Positions 24,680-33,556 of a DNA stretch of 57,473 bases are shown here, piece by piece. The notes under the pieces are model-generated. The model saw nothing but the letters and a program-made list of their open reading frames with translations, had not been told where the DNA came from and made no database searches. The stretch covers positions 1 to 57,473 of the forward strand of contig SVHZ01000007.1 of the NCBI GenBank assembly GCA_015055525.1, read 5' to 3'. The first letter of the stretch is position 1; every line of letters begins with the position of its first letter. Origin of the DNA: Clostridiales bacterium. Lineage in GTDB: Bacteria > Bacillota > Clostridia > Christensenellales > Borkfalkiaceae. Position numbers and translations under genes: made by a program.

Positions 24680-25321
24680 ATGATTTATTTGCTTGCCGAT
24701 ATGCACGGCGGAGAAAAATTGGGAGAGTTAAATAAGTACCTTGAAATTGCTAATGATGACGATTTGCTGATAATTCTTGGTGATATTGGTATTAAATTTT
24801 GCGATAGCGAAGAAAATAAAGCGTTTGACGACCTTATTTTTTCTTCAAAAAAGAAGATTGCCTTTTTAGACGGCAATCACGAAAATTTCAAATATATTTA
24901 TTCATTTAATGAAGAAAAATGGTGTGGCGGAATAATTCACAGGTTAACCGAAAACGTTATTCATCTCAAACGTGGTTACGTTTTTGAAATTCAAGGTAAA
25001 AGTTTTTTTGTTTTCGGCGGATGCAAAAGTTCTCCAAAATGGAAAGAGCAAGGGTTATATCAACCCGAAGAAGAGCCTACCGAAAAACAACTTGATAGGG
25101 CTTATAATAATCTTAAAAAATACGGTTATAAGGTTGATTACGTTCTTACGCATAAGTATGAAAACGGCAAGGGAACTGTTAATGAAGATCTTTTTAACTT
25201 ATGTAAATTTATAGATGATAAAGTTGAATATAAGCATTTTTACGCTGGACATTGGCACAATGCGAAGGTTTTTGATGAAAAGCATACCTTTGTTTATGAT
25301 AAGTTAGTTTGTATTGAATAA
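24680..25321 (+). CDS. Calcineurin-like metallophosphoesterase
   Basis: A 213-residue cytoplasmic phosphoesterase. The binuclear metal motifs occur in order: LADMHGG (DxH), ILGDIG (GD), LDGNHENF (GNH[DE]), VLTHKYE and AGHWHNA (GHxH). The substrate (nucleotide, cyclic nucleotide or phosphoprotein) cannot be decided. It is coupled to the isomerase gene 12 bases downstream. Confidence 0.82.
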   Translation: MIYLLADMHGGEKLGELNKYLEIANDDDLLIILGDIGIKFCDSEENKAFDDLIFSSKKKIAFLDGNHENFKYIYSFNEEKWCGGIIHRLTENVIHLKRGYVFEIQGKSFFVFGGCKSSPKWKEQGLYQPEEEPTEKQLDRAYNNLKKYGYKVDYVLTHKYENGKGTVNEDLFNLCKFIDDKVEYKHFYAGHWHNAKVFDEKHTFVYDKLVCIE

Positions 25322-25333
25322 ATAAGGAAAATT

Positions 25334-26200
25334 ATGAAAACTTGTGTTTCTTCTTACAGTTTTAATAGGTATCTAACCGATACTAAGTGTAGTTATTTAG
25401 AAATTTGCGATAAAGCAAAGGAAATGGGTTTTGACGCCATTGAGTTTATCGATCTTTACAATGAAAAGTGGGGTAAAACTTCAGATGAGTTTGAAATGGC
25501 TAAAGAAATCAAAGAACATTGTGATAAAATAGGGCTTGAGATTGCGTCGTACACAGTTTCTAGTTCTAAATTTTTAGAAGATGCTCAAAAGGAACTTGAA
25601 CGCTTAAAAATTAGAGTTGATATTGCGAGCGTTTTAGGTGCGCCCGTAATGCGCCACGACGTTACTTTTGACCTTCGCGATAAACCGCTTTACACTTATA
25701 GCGATGCAATCGATGAACTTTATCCTTATATCAACGACCTTAGCAATTACGCCAAATCTAAAGGCATAAAAACTTGCACGGAAGATCACGGTTATGCTTT
25801 TGGCTCTGCTAAATCTATTGTTGATACGATTAAAAAAGTAAATAACGAAAACTTTGGCGCACTCGTTGATATTGGCAACTTTATGTGCGTTGACGACGAC
25901 GTTGTTACCGCCGTAAGAGATACCGCTCCATTTGCTTTTCACGTCCACGCGAAAGACTTTTTGTTTAAGAGTGGCTCTGAACTTAAACCCGGCGGTTGGT
26001 GGACGCCTACAACGGGCGGAAACTATCTTCGTGGAACAATGCTCGGTCACGGCGCAGTTCCCGTTAAAGCGTGCATTAACGCCTTGAAACAAGCAAGGTT
26101 TAACGGGTATATATCTATTGAGTTTGAAGGTAGAGAAGAGTGTCTTCCTGCAATAAAGGATAGCCTTGAATTTTTGAAAAAACTTATAGAAAGCGATTAA
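25334..26200 (+). CDS. Sugar phosphate isomerase/epimerase family TIM barrel
   Basis: A 288-residue xylose-isomerase-like TIM barrel (AP endonuclease family 2 superfamily). The pattern of metal ligands is visible: TCTEDHGYAFG (Glu), ALVDIGNF (Asp), HVHAKDF (His-x-His) and a terminal SIEFEGRE (Glu). Members include keto-sugar epimerases and inosose isomerases; the specific sugar is unknown. It forms a two-gene operon with the upstream phosphoesterase and ends at a terminator. Confidence 0.8.
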   Translation: MKTCVSSYSFNRYLTDTKCSYLEICDKAKEMGFDAIEFIDLYNEKWGKTSDEFEMAKEIKEHCDKIGLEIASYTVSSSKFLEDAQKELERLKIRVDIASVLGAPVMRHDVTFDLRDKPLYTYSDAIDELYPYINDLSNYAKSKGIKTCTEDHGYAFGSAKSIVDTIKKVNNENFGALVDIGNFMCVDDDVVTAVRDTAPFAFHVHAKDFLFKSGSELKPGGWWTPTTGGNYLRGTMLGHGAVPVKACINALKQARFNGYISIEFEGREECLPAIKDSLEFLKKLIESD

Positions 26201-26232
26201 AAAACGGTTCACTTATGTGAACCGTTTTTTAT
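26199..26232. terminator. Bidirectional terminator between convergent genes
   Basis: Stem AAAACGGTTCAC / GTGAACCGTTTT with A-run on the left and T-run on the right, so it can serve both the isomerase gene and the minus-strand dehydrogenase gene. Confidence 0.88.
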
Positions 26233-26234
26233 TG

Positions 26235-27185
26235 TTATTTATTTACTACGTTTTGTTCCTTTCCGTCTAAAAACGCTTGAATATTGCTTGCAACTATATC
26301 AATAAGCCTTTGGCGTGATTCTTTAGGCGCCCACGCAATATGCGGTGTTATAGTTATGTTTTTAGCGTTTATAAGCGGGCAGTCTTTACTCATAGGCTCA
26401 ACGCATAAAACGTCTAAATAAGCGTGTGATATAACGCCGTTATCAAGCGCGGTTTTAAGCGCTAACTCGTCAATTACAGGGCCACGAGAAGTGTTTATTA
26501 AAACGGCGGACTTCTTCATAAGAGAAAGAGTTTCGCTGTTTATCAAGTTTTTAGTCTGCTCGTTGAGTGGCGAGTGTAAAGTAAGGTAATCGCTTTCTTT
26601 GAAAAGCGTTTCTTTATCAACTAAAGTGTAAGGACAGTTTTTAGGCGTTGTTCTTGTATGCACGATAACTTTCATACCGAAAGCATCGCCTATTTTTGCA
26701 ACTTGCTTGCCTATATCGCCGTAACCGAATACGCCTAAGGTTTTACCGCTAAGTTCAAAGAGTGGGTAGTTAAAGTAACAAAAAGTTTTACTTTTCAACC
26801 AGTCACCGTTTTTTACGGTATCATCGTATACGTTAATTTTATTAGCGTGATGAAGGATAAAGGCAAAAGTATGTTGCGCAACGTCAACGGTAGAGTAGCC
26901 TGGAACGTTGGTTACCGTTATCCCCCTTTCTTTAGCAAAATTAAGGTCAACGTTGTTGTAGCCCGTTGCGGTAAGACCTATATATTTAAGGTTGGGTAAT
27001 TTTTCAATCATTTCCTTATCAAAAAGGGTTTTGTTGCAAATTACAACGGGGGAGTTATAGCAAGCCGAAACAACTTCTTCTCTACCTAAAATGCCGTAGT
27101 AAGAAACGTTGCCAAGGCTATCAATTTTATCAAGGTTTATATCTCCAACGGTAAAGGTTGGCTTATCAAGAACAGTAATTAACAT
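26235..27185 (-). CDS. D-2-hydroxyacid dehydrogenase (NAD-dependent)
   Basis: A 316-residue enzyme of the D-isomer 2-hydroxyacid dehydrogenase family, reducing 2-keto acids such as hydroxypyruvate or glyoxylate. Seen are the Rossmann loop LGVFGYGDIGKQVA, the catalytic Arg in INTSRGPVIDE, the Glu in DVLCVEPM and the His in ITPHIAWAPKES. It most resembles glycerate dehydrogenases. It is last of three minus-strand genes with 12-15 base gaps (peptidase, YgjV-like, dehydrogenase). Confidence 0.87.
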   Translation of the reverse strand: MLITVLDKPTFTVGDINLDKIDSLGNVSYYGILGREEVVSACYNSPVVICNKTLFDKEMIEKLPNLKYIGLTATGYNNVDLNFAKERGITVTNVPGYSTVDVAQHTFAFILHHANKINVYDDTVKNGDWLKSKTFCYFNYPLFELSGKTLGVFGYGDIGKQVAKIGDAFGMKVIVHTRTTPKNCPYTLVDKETLFKESDYLTLHSPLNEQTKNLINSETLSLMKKSAVLINTSRGPVIDELALKTALDNGVISHAYLDVLCVEPMSKDCPLINAKNITITPHIAWAPKESRQRLIDIVASNIQAFLDGKEQNVVNK

Positions 27186-27200
27186 ATAAATATTATAGCA

Positions 27201-27815
27201 TCAATCTTGAGCATTGTCTACACTCGGCTCAAGGTCGTTTTTATTTTTGATTTTTTTATATCTGATTTCAGCAATTATTGCTGAAACAATACCAAACAAG
27301 TTGTTCGATATGCCTGCAATAGAGAATATAATTATATCGTGTATTAGCCAGCTTGTTAACGATGGAAGGTTGAGCATACGGAGTTTGTGCGGGTCTTTGC
27401 AAGCGTAGGCAAAAGTTGTGATAATTTTTCCAAAGATAGGAAGAATTGATATAAGTATCGTAAAGAACATTACGAAAAATTCATTGCCGAATTTTGAACA
27501 GGTTTGTAACGTTGTGTTCCAAGATAAAACGGCGGTTGTAACGCCCGTAATAAGCGCAAAAGAAGAAAATGCGAGTATCCAAGGAAGAACGGGCTTATTC
27601 TTTTTAACAGCATAAACGAATATTACGTTTCTAATAACGCTTATAACGTTCATTACAGCGCCGGTATACGAGCCTAAAAACACAAGTTGAACGGCAAATA
27701 AAAGTTCGCTAAGCGTTTTGAAAAATATAATCCAAAAATGTTTATTAAATTGTAGGGCAATAATCGTGCATATAGCGCCTAATATGCCCAAGCATTGAAC
27801 AAAAAAATCAAACAT
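27201..27815 (-). CDS. YgjV-family inner membrane protein
   Basis: A 204-residue protein with five to six membrane helices and the family start CLGILGAICTIIALQF, followed by YTGAVMNVISVIRNVIF. YgjV-like proteins are widespread and have no firm function. The C-terminal tail is charged and cytoplasmic. It sits between the M20 peptidase and the dehydrogenase in one operon. Confidence 0.78.
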   Translation of the reverse strand: MFDFFVQCLGILGAICTIIALQFNKHFWIIFFKTLSELLFAVQLVFLGSYTGAVMNVISVIRNVIFVYAVKKNKPVLPWILAFSSFALITGVTTAVLSWNTTLQTCSKFGNEFFVMFFTILISILPIFGKIITTFAYACKDPHKLRMLNLPSLTSWLIHDIIIFSIAGISNNLFGIVSAIIAEIRYKKIKNKNDLEPSVDNAQD

Positions 27816-27827
27816 AAACCAATTTTA

Positions 27828-28964
27828 CTAATTAAAATAATCAAGCATTATGTCAAAGCAAATATTCATACCGATAGGCATTGATGCTTTCAAAAGCCTT
27901 TCTTCTCTTCTGTGTTCGCCGTCGCCGTCGTAAATACCAACGCAAACGGCGGGTATTCCTTGAGATAAGGGGATATTGCAATCCGTTGACATTGTAACCT
28001 TAGTGCAAGGCTTATTCGTGTGCTTTTCGCAAGAACTAATAACTCTTTCAGTCATAGCGTCTAAAACGGCTTGGTCAACCTTTTCTCCGCAAGGTCTAAT
28101 ACCTACGGTATTAACCGTAAAATTCGCTTTCCCTTCACGATTGAATTTTTCAACCGTGCTATTGAAAAAGTCTTGCATATATTTTAAGCAATCAACGTCG
28201 TCAGAACGATATTCGTAAAGCATTTTTGCTTTTTGCGCGATAGTATTAACGCTCGTTCCACCTTCGATAATGCCAACGTTATACGTAGTTTTAGTGTTTG
28301 GTTTTTTAGGAATTTCAACAGAGTAGAGTTCCGTTATGAGTTTTGCTAAATTGTGAATTGCGCTCTCGTTACCAAAAGCCCCGAAAGAGTGACCGCCTTC
28401 CGCTTCGCAGACAACTTCGTATCTATGCGAGCCTACGCAACGCGGAGCAACGTGAGAGTAGTTTCCGTCAAAGGTGAAGAATTTTTTAACTCTACCTTTG
28501 TAGTCTTTCATAAGTTGTTTAGTTCCTTCCAAATTGCCAAGCCCTTCTTCGCAAGCGTTGGCAACAACGAGTATTCCGCATTTAGGTTTTAAGTTATTTT
28601 TAATAATGAACTTTGTAACCATAAGCATAATGGAGAGCGAACTAGTATCGTCGCAAACGCCGGGCGCGTAAAAATACTTGTCGTCACTTTTGAGTTCAAA
28701 GGGAGTAGTGTCTGGGAAAACCGTGTCAGTATGCGCTGCAAAAACCACTATATCGTTATTTCCTTCGCAGTTGATAGGATAGATGCAGTTTTTAGCATCG
28801 TCGATATAAACGCCTTTAGCGCCTTGATTTTCAAGCCAAGATTTAATAAATTCCGCACGTTTTTCTTCGTGATGAGAAGGTGCGGGGATTTCAACTAACG
28901 TTTTAAGTAATGAGTGAAGTTCATCTATTGAGTTTTCAATATAATTTTTAATTAAAGTTTCCAT
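27828..28964 (-). CDS. M20-family zinc peptidase (PepT-like)
   Basis: A cytoplasmic metallopeptidase of about 378 residues. Zinc ligands and catalytic residues appear in order: AAHTDTVF (His and Asp), GVCDDTSSL (bridging Asp), ACEEGLGN (catalytic Glu then Glu) and a late His in DGEHRREE. A dimerisation domain lies in the middle (about 180-290). The ATG at 28964 gives a family-like start (METLIKNY); a longer start at 29000 would add 12 residues with no extra support. Substrate is probably a small peptide or acylated amino acid. Confidence 0.83.
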   Translation of the reverse strand: METLIKNYIENSIDELHSLLKTLVEIPAPSHHEEKRAEFIKSWLENQGAKGVYIDDAKNCIYPINCEGNNDIVVFAAHTDTVFPDTTPFELKSDDKYFYAPGVCDDTSSLSIMLMVTKFIIKNNLKPKCGILVVANACEEGLGNLEGTKQLMKDYKGRVKKFFTFDGNYSHVAPRCVGSHRYEVVCEAEGGHSFGAFGNESAIHNLAKLITELYSVEIPKKPNTKTTYNVGIIEGGTSVNTIAQKAKMLYEYRSDDVDCLKYMQDFFNSTVEKFNREGKANFTVNTVGIRPCGEKVDQAVLDAMTERVISSCEKHTNKPCTKVTMSTDCNIPLSQGIPAVCVGIYDGDGEHRREERLLKASMPIGMNICFDIMLDYFN

Positions 28965-29076
28965 AAATGTTATTATAATACTAAAAGTATTAATTTGCAA
29001 GAAAAAAAGATTTAGTTATTAAATTTTGTAACAAAAAAAATTTAGAAAACATATTGTAAAATAATCGATATTTTGC

Positions 29077-29105
29077 TTGACATAAAGTTAAAAGCATAGT
29101 AAAAT
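29077..29105 (+). promoter_or_regulatory. Promoter of tRNA-Cys
   Basis: TTGACA (29077-29082), 17 bases, TAAAAT (29100-29105), 21 bases before the tRNA. Confidence 0.82.
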
Positions 29106-29125
29106 AATACCGTTGTAAAGATTAC

Positions 29126-29200
29126 GGCGCCATAGCCAAGCGGTAAGGCACGGGTCTGCAAAACCCTTATCCCCCGGTTCAAATCCGGGTGGCGCCTCCA
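29126..29200 (+). tRNA. tRNA-Cys (anticodon GCA)
   Basis: 75 bases with encoded CCA. Acceptor GGCGCCA pairs with TGGCGCC, the anticodon loop TCTGCAAA gives GCA (cysteine), and the T-arm holds GGTTCAAATCC. Confidence 0.97.
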
Positions 29201-29204
29201 AAAT

Positions 29205-29238
29205 AAAAGAACGAAACGCACGTTTCGTTCTTTTTTTT
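29205..29238. terminator. Terminator after tRNA-Cys
   Basis: Stem AAAGAACGAAACG / CGTTTCGTTCTTT followed by eight T residues. It also lies just past the stop of the minus-strand gene at 29243 and may serve both. Confidence 0.88.
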
Positions 29239-29242
29239 ATTA

Positions 29243-30682
29243 TCAATCGTATGCTATGCAATCTCTTGTTGAAACTGTTTTAACAACGTTTCCAAACTCA
29301 TCGTCACAGTTATAAAACATTTCAGCGCAAAGGGCAACGGGAAGGTATATTCCGCCGTCTAGCGTGCCTGCTAAACACATATTTATTTTGCCAAGTTTAT
29401 TTTTCTTAATAAATTTAAGCGTTTCTAAAACGTAATTGCCATTTTTAAGCCATTGTGAAGAAAGTTCACGCCAAGCGTTAGCCCTTACTTGACGGTCGTG
29501 CTTTGCAACTTTTTCGTGATTTTCGCCGATGAGATACGGGCCTTGTTGATGGGCAAAATTCCCCCAATCGAGCATCATAACGCCTTTGAAAACAAGCCCA
29601 ACGTTAACGCCACCACGAAGTTTTAAGAGTTTTTCGGTAAACTCTAAAGTTTCCTTAAATGCGTCAAATCTCATATACGGATAATAGTCATAAGGAAATT
29701 CTCCACAGTCTTCCCATAAAATTTCAATATCTTTATGTAATTTTTCTATTTTATCAAGATGGTTTTTAACCGAAGTTGCGTGAAGACCGAAAATTATCCT
29801 TAAATTAGGCGTAATTTCCCAAAGTTTACTTGCAATCTCGTTAACCATATCGGTAACGATTTCTGATATAAGTTTTCCACCGACGACTTCCTCGTTTCTT
29901 TCAGTAAACGTTTGAAAGTAAATGCCGTCTGCTCCCACGTTTTTATATTCGTTTATATATCTTGAAATTGCAAGTTCTTTAGTTTGTTGAATATTCTCGT
30001 TTGTTATTTCGTTAGTTCTATTGCCAACTTCACGCCAGCCCCAACTGTAACCTAAAATTACTCTAATTCCAAATTGATGAGCGTATTCGATAAGGTCTGG
30101 CATATTAAGGGGAATATATTCGTTCCAAATAACTATTTCGTTAAGGCGAAGCCTTGCCATATTTTCAATATACAAACGATAATCGTTAGTTGAGTGCCCC
30201 CAAGTAAAAATACTTCGCGTTTCGTTATCTTGCTCTTTTGAGTAGCATGCCTCTAAAAGTGGATGATTAAAAGTGCAGTCTGGCATTAAAAACGAATAAT
30301 ACTTCGGCGCGTATTTAGGAACGTAATCATCAAAGAAACTAACGGCAGAATAATATAATTGCGCCTCGCTATGAGCGGTAAGTATAACGTAATTTCCACT
30401 TTCATCGTTAGGGTTTTTCATAACTTTTACTAAAAAGCCATTTTTAGGAACGTCTTCTTCCTTAACAAAACTTTGAATAATTTTTGATTTAGAATAAAGG
30501 CTTATAAAAATATTATTCTTAAATAATTCAGCCCCTTCTTTTTCGCACGGCATAGTATAAGGTTTATAAACGCCGGGTTCTCTTAAAACGTATGCGCTCA
30601 TTTCCTTAAATAAAAAGTTAATAGCCCTTTTCGTTATACCGCTATAATCGGTGTAAATAATCTTCCAGTCGGTTTGTTTCAT
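29243..30682 (-). CDS. Putative glycoside hydrolase-like TIM-barrel protein
   Basis: A 479-residue soluble protein. The first 135 residues look like the alpha/beta domain that precedes the barrel in GH20/GH67/GH84-type enzymes (YVILTAHSEAQLYYSAVSFF). A TIM barrel follows with strands RLNEIVIWNEY, FGIRVILGYSWGW, GADGIYFQTFTERNEE, LRIIFGLHA and IEILWEDCGEF. The clustered Glu/Asp residues at strand ends suit a retaining hydrolase, but I cannot identify the catalytic pair or the family with certainty. It diverges from an AraC regulator (133-base gap), which is the usual arrangement for an inducible sugar gene. Confidence 0.55.
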   Translation of the reverse strand: MKQTDWKIIYTDYSGITKRAINFLFKEMSAYVLREPGVYKPYTMPCEKEGAELFKNNIFISLYSKSKIIQSFVKEEDVPKNGFLVKVMKNPNDESGNYVILTAHSEAQLYYSAVSFFDDYVPKYAPKYYSFLMPDCTFNHPLLEACYSKEQDNETRSIFTWGHSTNDYRLYIENMARLRLNEIVIWNEYIPLNMPDLIEYAHQFGIRVILGYSWGWREVGNRTNEITNENIQQTKELAISRYINEYKNVGADGIYFQTFTERNEEVVGGKLISEIVTDMVNEIASKLWEITPNLRIIFGLHATSVKNHLDKIEKLHKDIEILWEDCGEFPYDYYPYMRFDAFKETLEFTEKLLKLRGGVNVGLVFKGVMMLDWGNFAHQQGPYLIGENHEKVAKHDRQVRANAWRELSSQWLKNGNYVLETLKFIKKNKLGKINMCLAGTLDGGIYLPVALCAEMFYNCDDEFGNVVKTVSTRDCIAYD

Positions 30683-30780
30683 AAAAAACTCCTTTGTTTT
30701 GCTAATTTTATTATACTAAATCAATTTGGAAAATAATATAATATAACGAATTAAAAATATCGTTTTTCGAAACAAAATTA

Positions 30781-30809
30781 TTGACATAAATTTTTGGCAA
30801 TTATATAAT
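30781..30809 (+). promoter_or_regulatory. Consensus promoter of the AraC gene
   Basis: TTGACA (30781-30786), 17 bases, TATAAT (30804-30809). The expected start point is about 30816, the A of the ATG itself, so the transcript may be leaderless. Confidence 0.8.
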
Positions 30810-30815
30810 ATAGTT

Positions 30816-31613
30816 ATGAAAATTTTGGGTATTAATGAATTAGTAGATAAAAATTATAGTTTAGTTTTTATAAACTCACTTAAACAGTTTTGGTTAACAA
30901 CAAAGACTTTTCAATGCATAAATTCGCCAAAAAAGGAAAATTTGTTCCTTCTTTTAGTTGGATGCTCGGCTCGTTACGTTGAGAAGAACGGCAACGTAAT
31001 ACTTTGCAAAAGCGGTGATTTAATTTACGCTCCAAAGGGTAGCGAGTATAAAGTTGAACTATATAATTTCGAAAGTGAAAAATCACACACTATCGGTATA
31101 AACTTTTTACTTTACGATGAGAATTTAGAAGAAATTCGTTTTAATAACGGGGTTACGGTTGTTGGCAGTTCTAAAACTAGCGCGATTGAAAATTTATTTA
31201 TAGAAACGCTAAAGAATAACTCGCTTAACGATAAAAAAATTGCTCTTATGCAAATATTTTCAGAGATCAATAAGTTAAACGTTACGAAAAAATTTCCAAA
31301 GTTTATTATTGATAGCGTAAACTTCTTAATTGAAAATTTAAGTTGTTTGCCAACCGTAAAGGAACTTGCCGATATGGCTATGGTTAGTGAAGTTTATTAT
31401 AGAAAAGTTTTTAAGGAGTGCTATCAAAAAACCCCCGTTGAGTTTAGGAACGAATTACGGCTTGATAGGGCAAAGTCTTATTTAGAGCACGGCGAGATTT
31501 CTATTCAAGAAATATCAGATACTCTCGGTTATGCAACCGTTTCTCATTTTATTAAGGAGTTTAAAATGCGTTACGGCTATTCGCCACTTAAATTTAGAAA
31601 ACTATTAAAATAA
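30816..31613 (+). CDS. AraC-family transcription regulator
   Basis: A 265-residue regulator. Residues 1-140 form a cupin-like sensing domain (CKSGDLIYAPKGSEYKVE), and residues 165-265 hold two helix-turn-helix motifs (VKELADMAMVSEVYYRKVF and IQEISDTLGYATVSHFIKEF) with the AraC ending YGYSPLKFRK. It probably controls the divergent glycosidase-like gene, whose own -10 (ATTATA on the plus strand at 30710-30715) lacks a good -35, as expected for an activated promoter. Confidence 0.86.
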   Translation: MKILGINELVDKNYSLVFINSLKQFWLTTKTFQCINSPKKENLFLLLVGCSARYVEKNGNVILCKSGDLIYAPKGSEYKVELYNFESEKSHTIGINFLLYDENLEEIRFNNGVTVVGSSKTSAIENLFIETLKNNSLNDKKIALMQIFSEINKLNVTKKFPKFIIDSVNFLIENLSCLPTVKELADMAMVSEVYYRKVFKECYQKTPVEFRNELRLDRAKSYLEHGEISIQEISDTLGYATVSHFIKEFKMRYGYSPLKFRKLLK

Positions 31614-31646
31614 AAAATTCCCACGGAATATTCCGTGGGGTTTTAT
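31614..31646. terminator. Bidirectional terminator between AraC and DUF1540 genes
   Basis: Perfect stem CCCACGGAAT / ATTCCGTGGG (31620-31639) with A/T runs on both sides, between two convergent genes. Confidence 0.85.
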
Positions 31647-31808
31647 TTATCTTTGGCAAAAAGATTTGCAGTAGTGCGGAGCGTCCATTACGTTAGCGCC
31701 CGTTTGCTCGTGGCTTATCTCAATGGTAGATAAGTTACAACGATTACAGTTGTCGTTATGCACGCATTCGCATACGTTGCACTTTACGTTACAGCATCTA
31801 TTTTCCAT
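31647..31808 (-). CDS. DUF1540 Cys-rich small protein
   Basis: A 53-residue protein with eight cysteines. The pattern CNVKCNVCECVHNDNCNRC followed by CKSFC is that of DUF1540 peptides in Clostridia, which probably bind a metal; some are linked to spores. AGGAGG lies eight bases before the ATG at 31808, so this start is preferred to a longer one. Function unknown. Confidence 0.75.
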   Translation of the reverse strand: MENRCCNVKCNVCECVHNDNCNRCNLSTIEISHEQTGANVMDAPHYCKSFCQR

Positions 31809-31889
31809 ATATAATATACCTCCTAGTAGTCTTATTTTAACCAATTAAAAAAATTTTTAACCATTATAGATTATTTTTGTCAAAAAGTG

Positions 31890-31918
31890 TTGACAAATAC
31901 TTATAAGGGTTGTAAAAT
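31890..31918 (+). promoter_or_regulatory. Promoter of the hrcA-grpE-dnaK operon
   Basis: TTGACA (31890-31895), 17 bases, TAAAAT (31913-31918), directly before the CIRCE operator. Confidence 0.88.
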
Positions 31919-31928
31919 AAACTTGAAA

Positions 31929-31955
31929 TTAGCACTTGAACGGTTAGAGTGCTAA
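31929..31955. promoter_or_regulatory. CIRCE operator (HrcA binding site)
   Basis: TTAGCACTT, nine bases, GAGTGCTAA. The right arm is the exact CIRCE consensus and the left arm differs at one base. The spacing is canonical. HrcA bound here would block the promoter just upstream, and release during heat stress would induce the chaperone genes. Confidence 0.95.
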
Positions 31956-31982
31956 CACTTAAAAGGAGAGATTGCTAACTGT

Positions 31983-33008
31983 ATGGAACTTTCAGAAAGA
32001 AAGAAAAAGATACTGCAAATAGTGGTTGACGATTATATTGATACCGCCGTTCCCGTATCTAGTAAGCAGATATCTGAAAAGTATATGACGGGCGTTAGTT
32101 CGGCAACTATTCGTTCGGAACTATCCGCTCTTGAAGAACTTGGATATTTAACGCAACTTCACACGTCGTCTGGTAGAGTTCCGTCGGCAGAAGCGTATAA
32201 GCTTTACGTTAGCGATCTTATGACTAAAGATCACTTATCTAAGAAAGAACTTGACTATATTAAAGAGATTTTCCTTCAAAAAGCCGATAACATTGAAAAC
32301 GTTTTCAAAAATGCGTTGAAGGTTATAACGGAACTTACTGATTACACGTCAGTTGCCGTTTCGTCTAGCGCGGTGGAAGATAAACTTAGAGAAATTAGAT
32401 TTTTTAGGTTTAGGGAAGACAAGGCTCTCGTTTTAATAGTAACTGACTTAAAACTTCTCAAAGACAATTATATAACTATCCCCAAAGAGATGACGGAAGA
32501 CGGGTTGAACGAGGCTAACAATCTTATAAATAAGTTATTCAAGGATAAAACTTTTGAAGAGATTTGCAATTTGGAAGTTGATTTTAACGAAAGTTTTTCA
32601 GGTTATAAGACGATATTTATTAACGTTATTGACGCGCTCAAAGCATATTTTTCAAGCAAGCAAGATACGACGCTTATGCTTGAAGGTCAAGATAGAATAT
32701 TGAAATATACCGACGACTTGGATATGGATAAAATTAAAAACTTTTTATCCGTTGTGACAAGTAAAGATAAACTTTTAGAAGTTTTAACCGAAGATAATCG
32801 CGAACTTAAAATCAACGTTAAAATCGGTTCTGACGGGTATGAAAAATTACCGAAAGACAGTTCGCTCGTTACCGCCACTTATTCAGTTAGCGGTAAAAAG
32901 ATTGGAACTTACGGCGTAATTGGACCTTCGCGTATGGACTATCAAAAGGTAGTTGCCGTGCTTGAAAACGTTGGAAGAATAATTGAAAGCATCTTAGCAG
33001 ACAAGTAG
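31983..33008 (+). CDS. hrcA: Heat-inducible transcription repressor HrcA
   Basis: A 341-residue repressor. The N-terminal winged helix has TAVPVSSKQISEKY and SSATIRSELSALEELGYL. HTSSGRVPSAEAYKLYV follows, then the GAF-like regulatory domain and the C-terminal SVVTSKDKL region. It represses its own operon through the CIRCE site 28 bases upstream. The ribosome site AAGGAGA is somewhat far (about 14 bases) from the ATG. grpE follows 8 bases after the stop. Confidence 0.96.
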   Translation: MELSERKKKILQIVVDDYIDTAVPVSSKQISEKYMTGVSSATIRSELSALEELGYLTQLHTSSGRVPSAEAYKLYVSDLMTKDHLSKKELDYIKEIFLQKADNIENVFKNALKVITELTDYTSVAVSSSAVEDKLREIRFFRFREDKALVLIVTDLKLLKDNYITIPKEMTEDGLNEANNLINKLFKDKTFEEICNLEVDFNESFSGYKTIFINVIDALKAYFSSKQDTTLMLEGQDRILKYTDDLDMDKIKNFLSVVTSKDKLLEVLTEDNRELKINVKIGSDGYEKLPKDSSLVTATYSVSGKKIGTYGVIGPSRMDYQKVVAVLENVGRIIESILADK

Positions 33009-33016
33009 GAGTTAAA

Positions 33017-33523
33017 ATGGAAGAGCAACAAGTTAAAAAACCGACCGTTAAGGCGCTTACCGCCGAAAACGAGCAATTAAAAAAGGAAATTGAATTATTA
33101 AAAGCCGAAGTAAGTTCAACTAAGGATAGTTGGCTTAGATGCGCGGCAGACTTTGAAAATTTCAAAAAGAGAAATCAAGACACTAGAATAAACGCATATC
33201 GCGACGGCAAGTCGGATATAATTAAAAAGATTTTAGTGGTTGGAGATACGCTTGATAGAGCATTATCTATGAATCTTGACGAAAAGACCATGGAAGGAAT
33301 TAAACTCATGGCTCGCCAATTTTCAGAAACGCTCGAAAGCGAAGGCGTAACCGCAATAAACCCCGTTGGCGAAGTTTTTGATCCCAACACTCAAGAGGCG
33401 GTTATGCAAGTACCAAAAGAAGAAGGCGAAGAGCCTGGTACTGTTAAACAAGTGTTCTTGAAGGGATATAAACTTCAAGACAAAGTTATCCGTTACGCTC
33501 AAGTAGTCGTAATAGGGGAGTAA
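33017..33523 (+). CDS. grpE: Nucleotide exchange factor GrpE
   Basis: A 168-residue protein. It has a long N-terminal coiled coil (TAENEQLKKEIELLKAEV), the core WLRCAADFENFKKRN and the beta-domain end with EVFDPNTQEAVMQV and LQDKVIRYAQVVV. GrpE drives ADP release from DnaK. It lies between hrcA and dnaK as in most Firmicutes. Confidence 0.96.
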   Translation: MEEQQVKKPTVKALTAENEQLKKEIELLKAEVSSTKDSWLRCAADFENFKKRNQDTRINAYRDGKSDIIKKILVVGDTLDRALSMNLDEKTMEGIKLMARQFSETLESEGVTAINPVGEVFDPNTQEAVMQVPKEEGEEPGTVKQVFLKGYKLQDKVIRYAQVVVIGE

Positions 33524-33556
33524 GAAATTAATTATTATATAAAGGAGATATAGATT

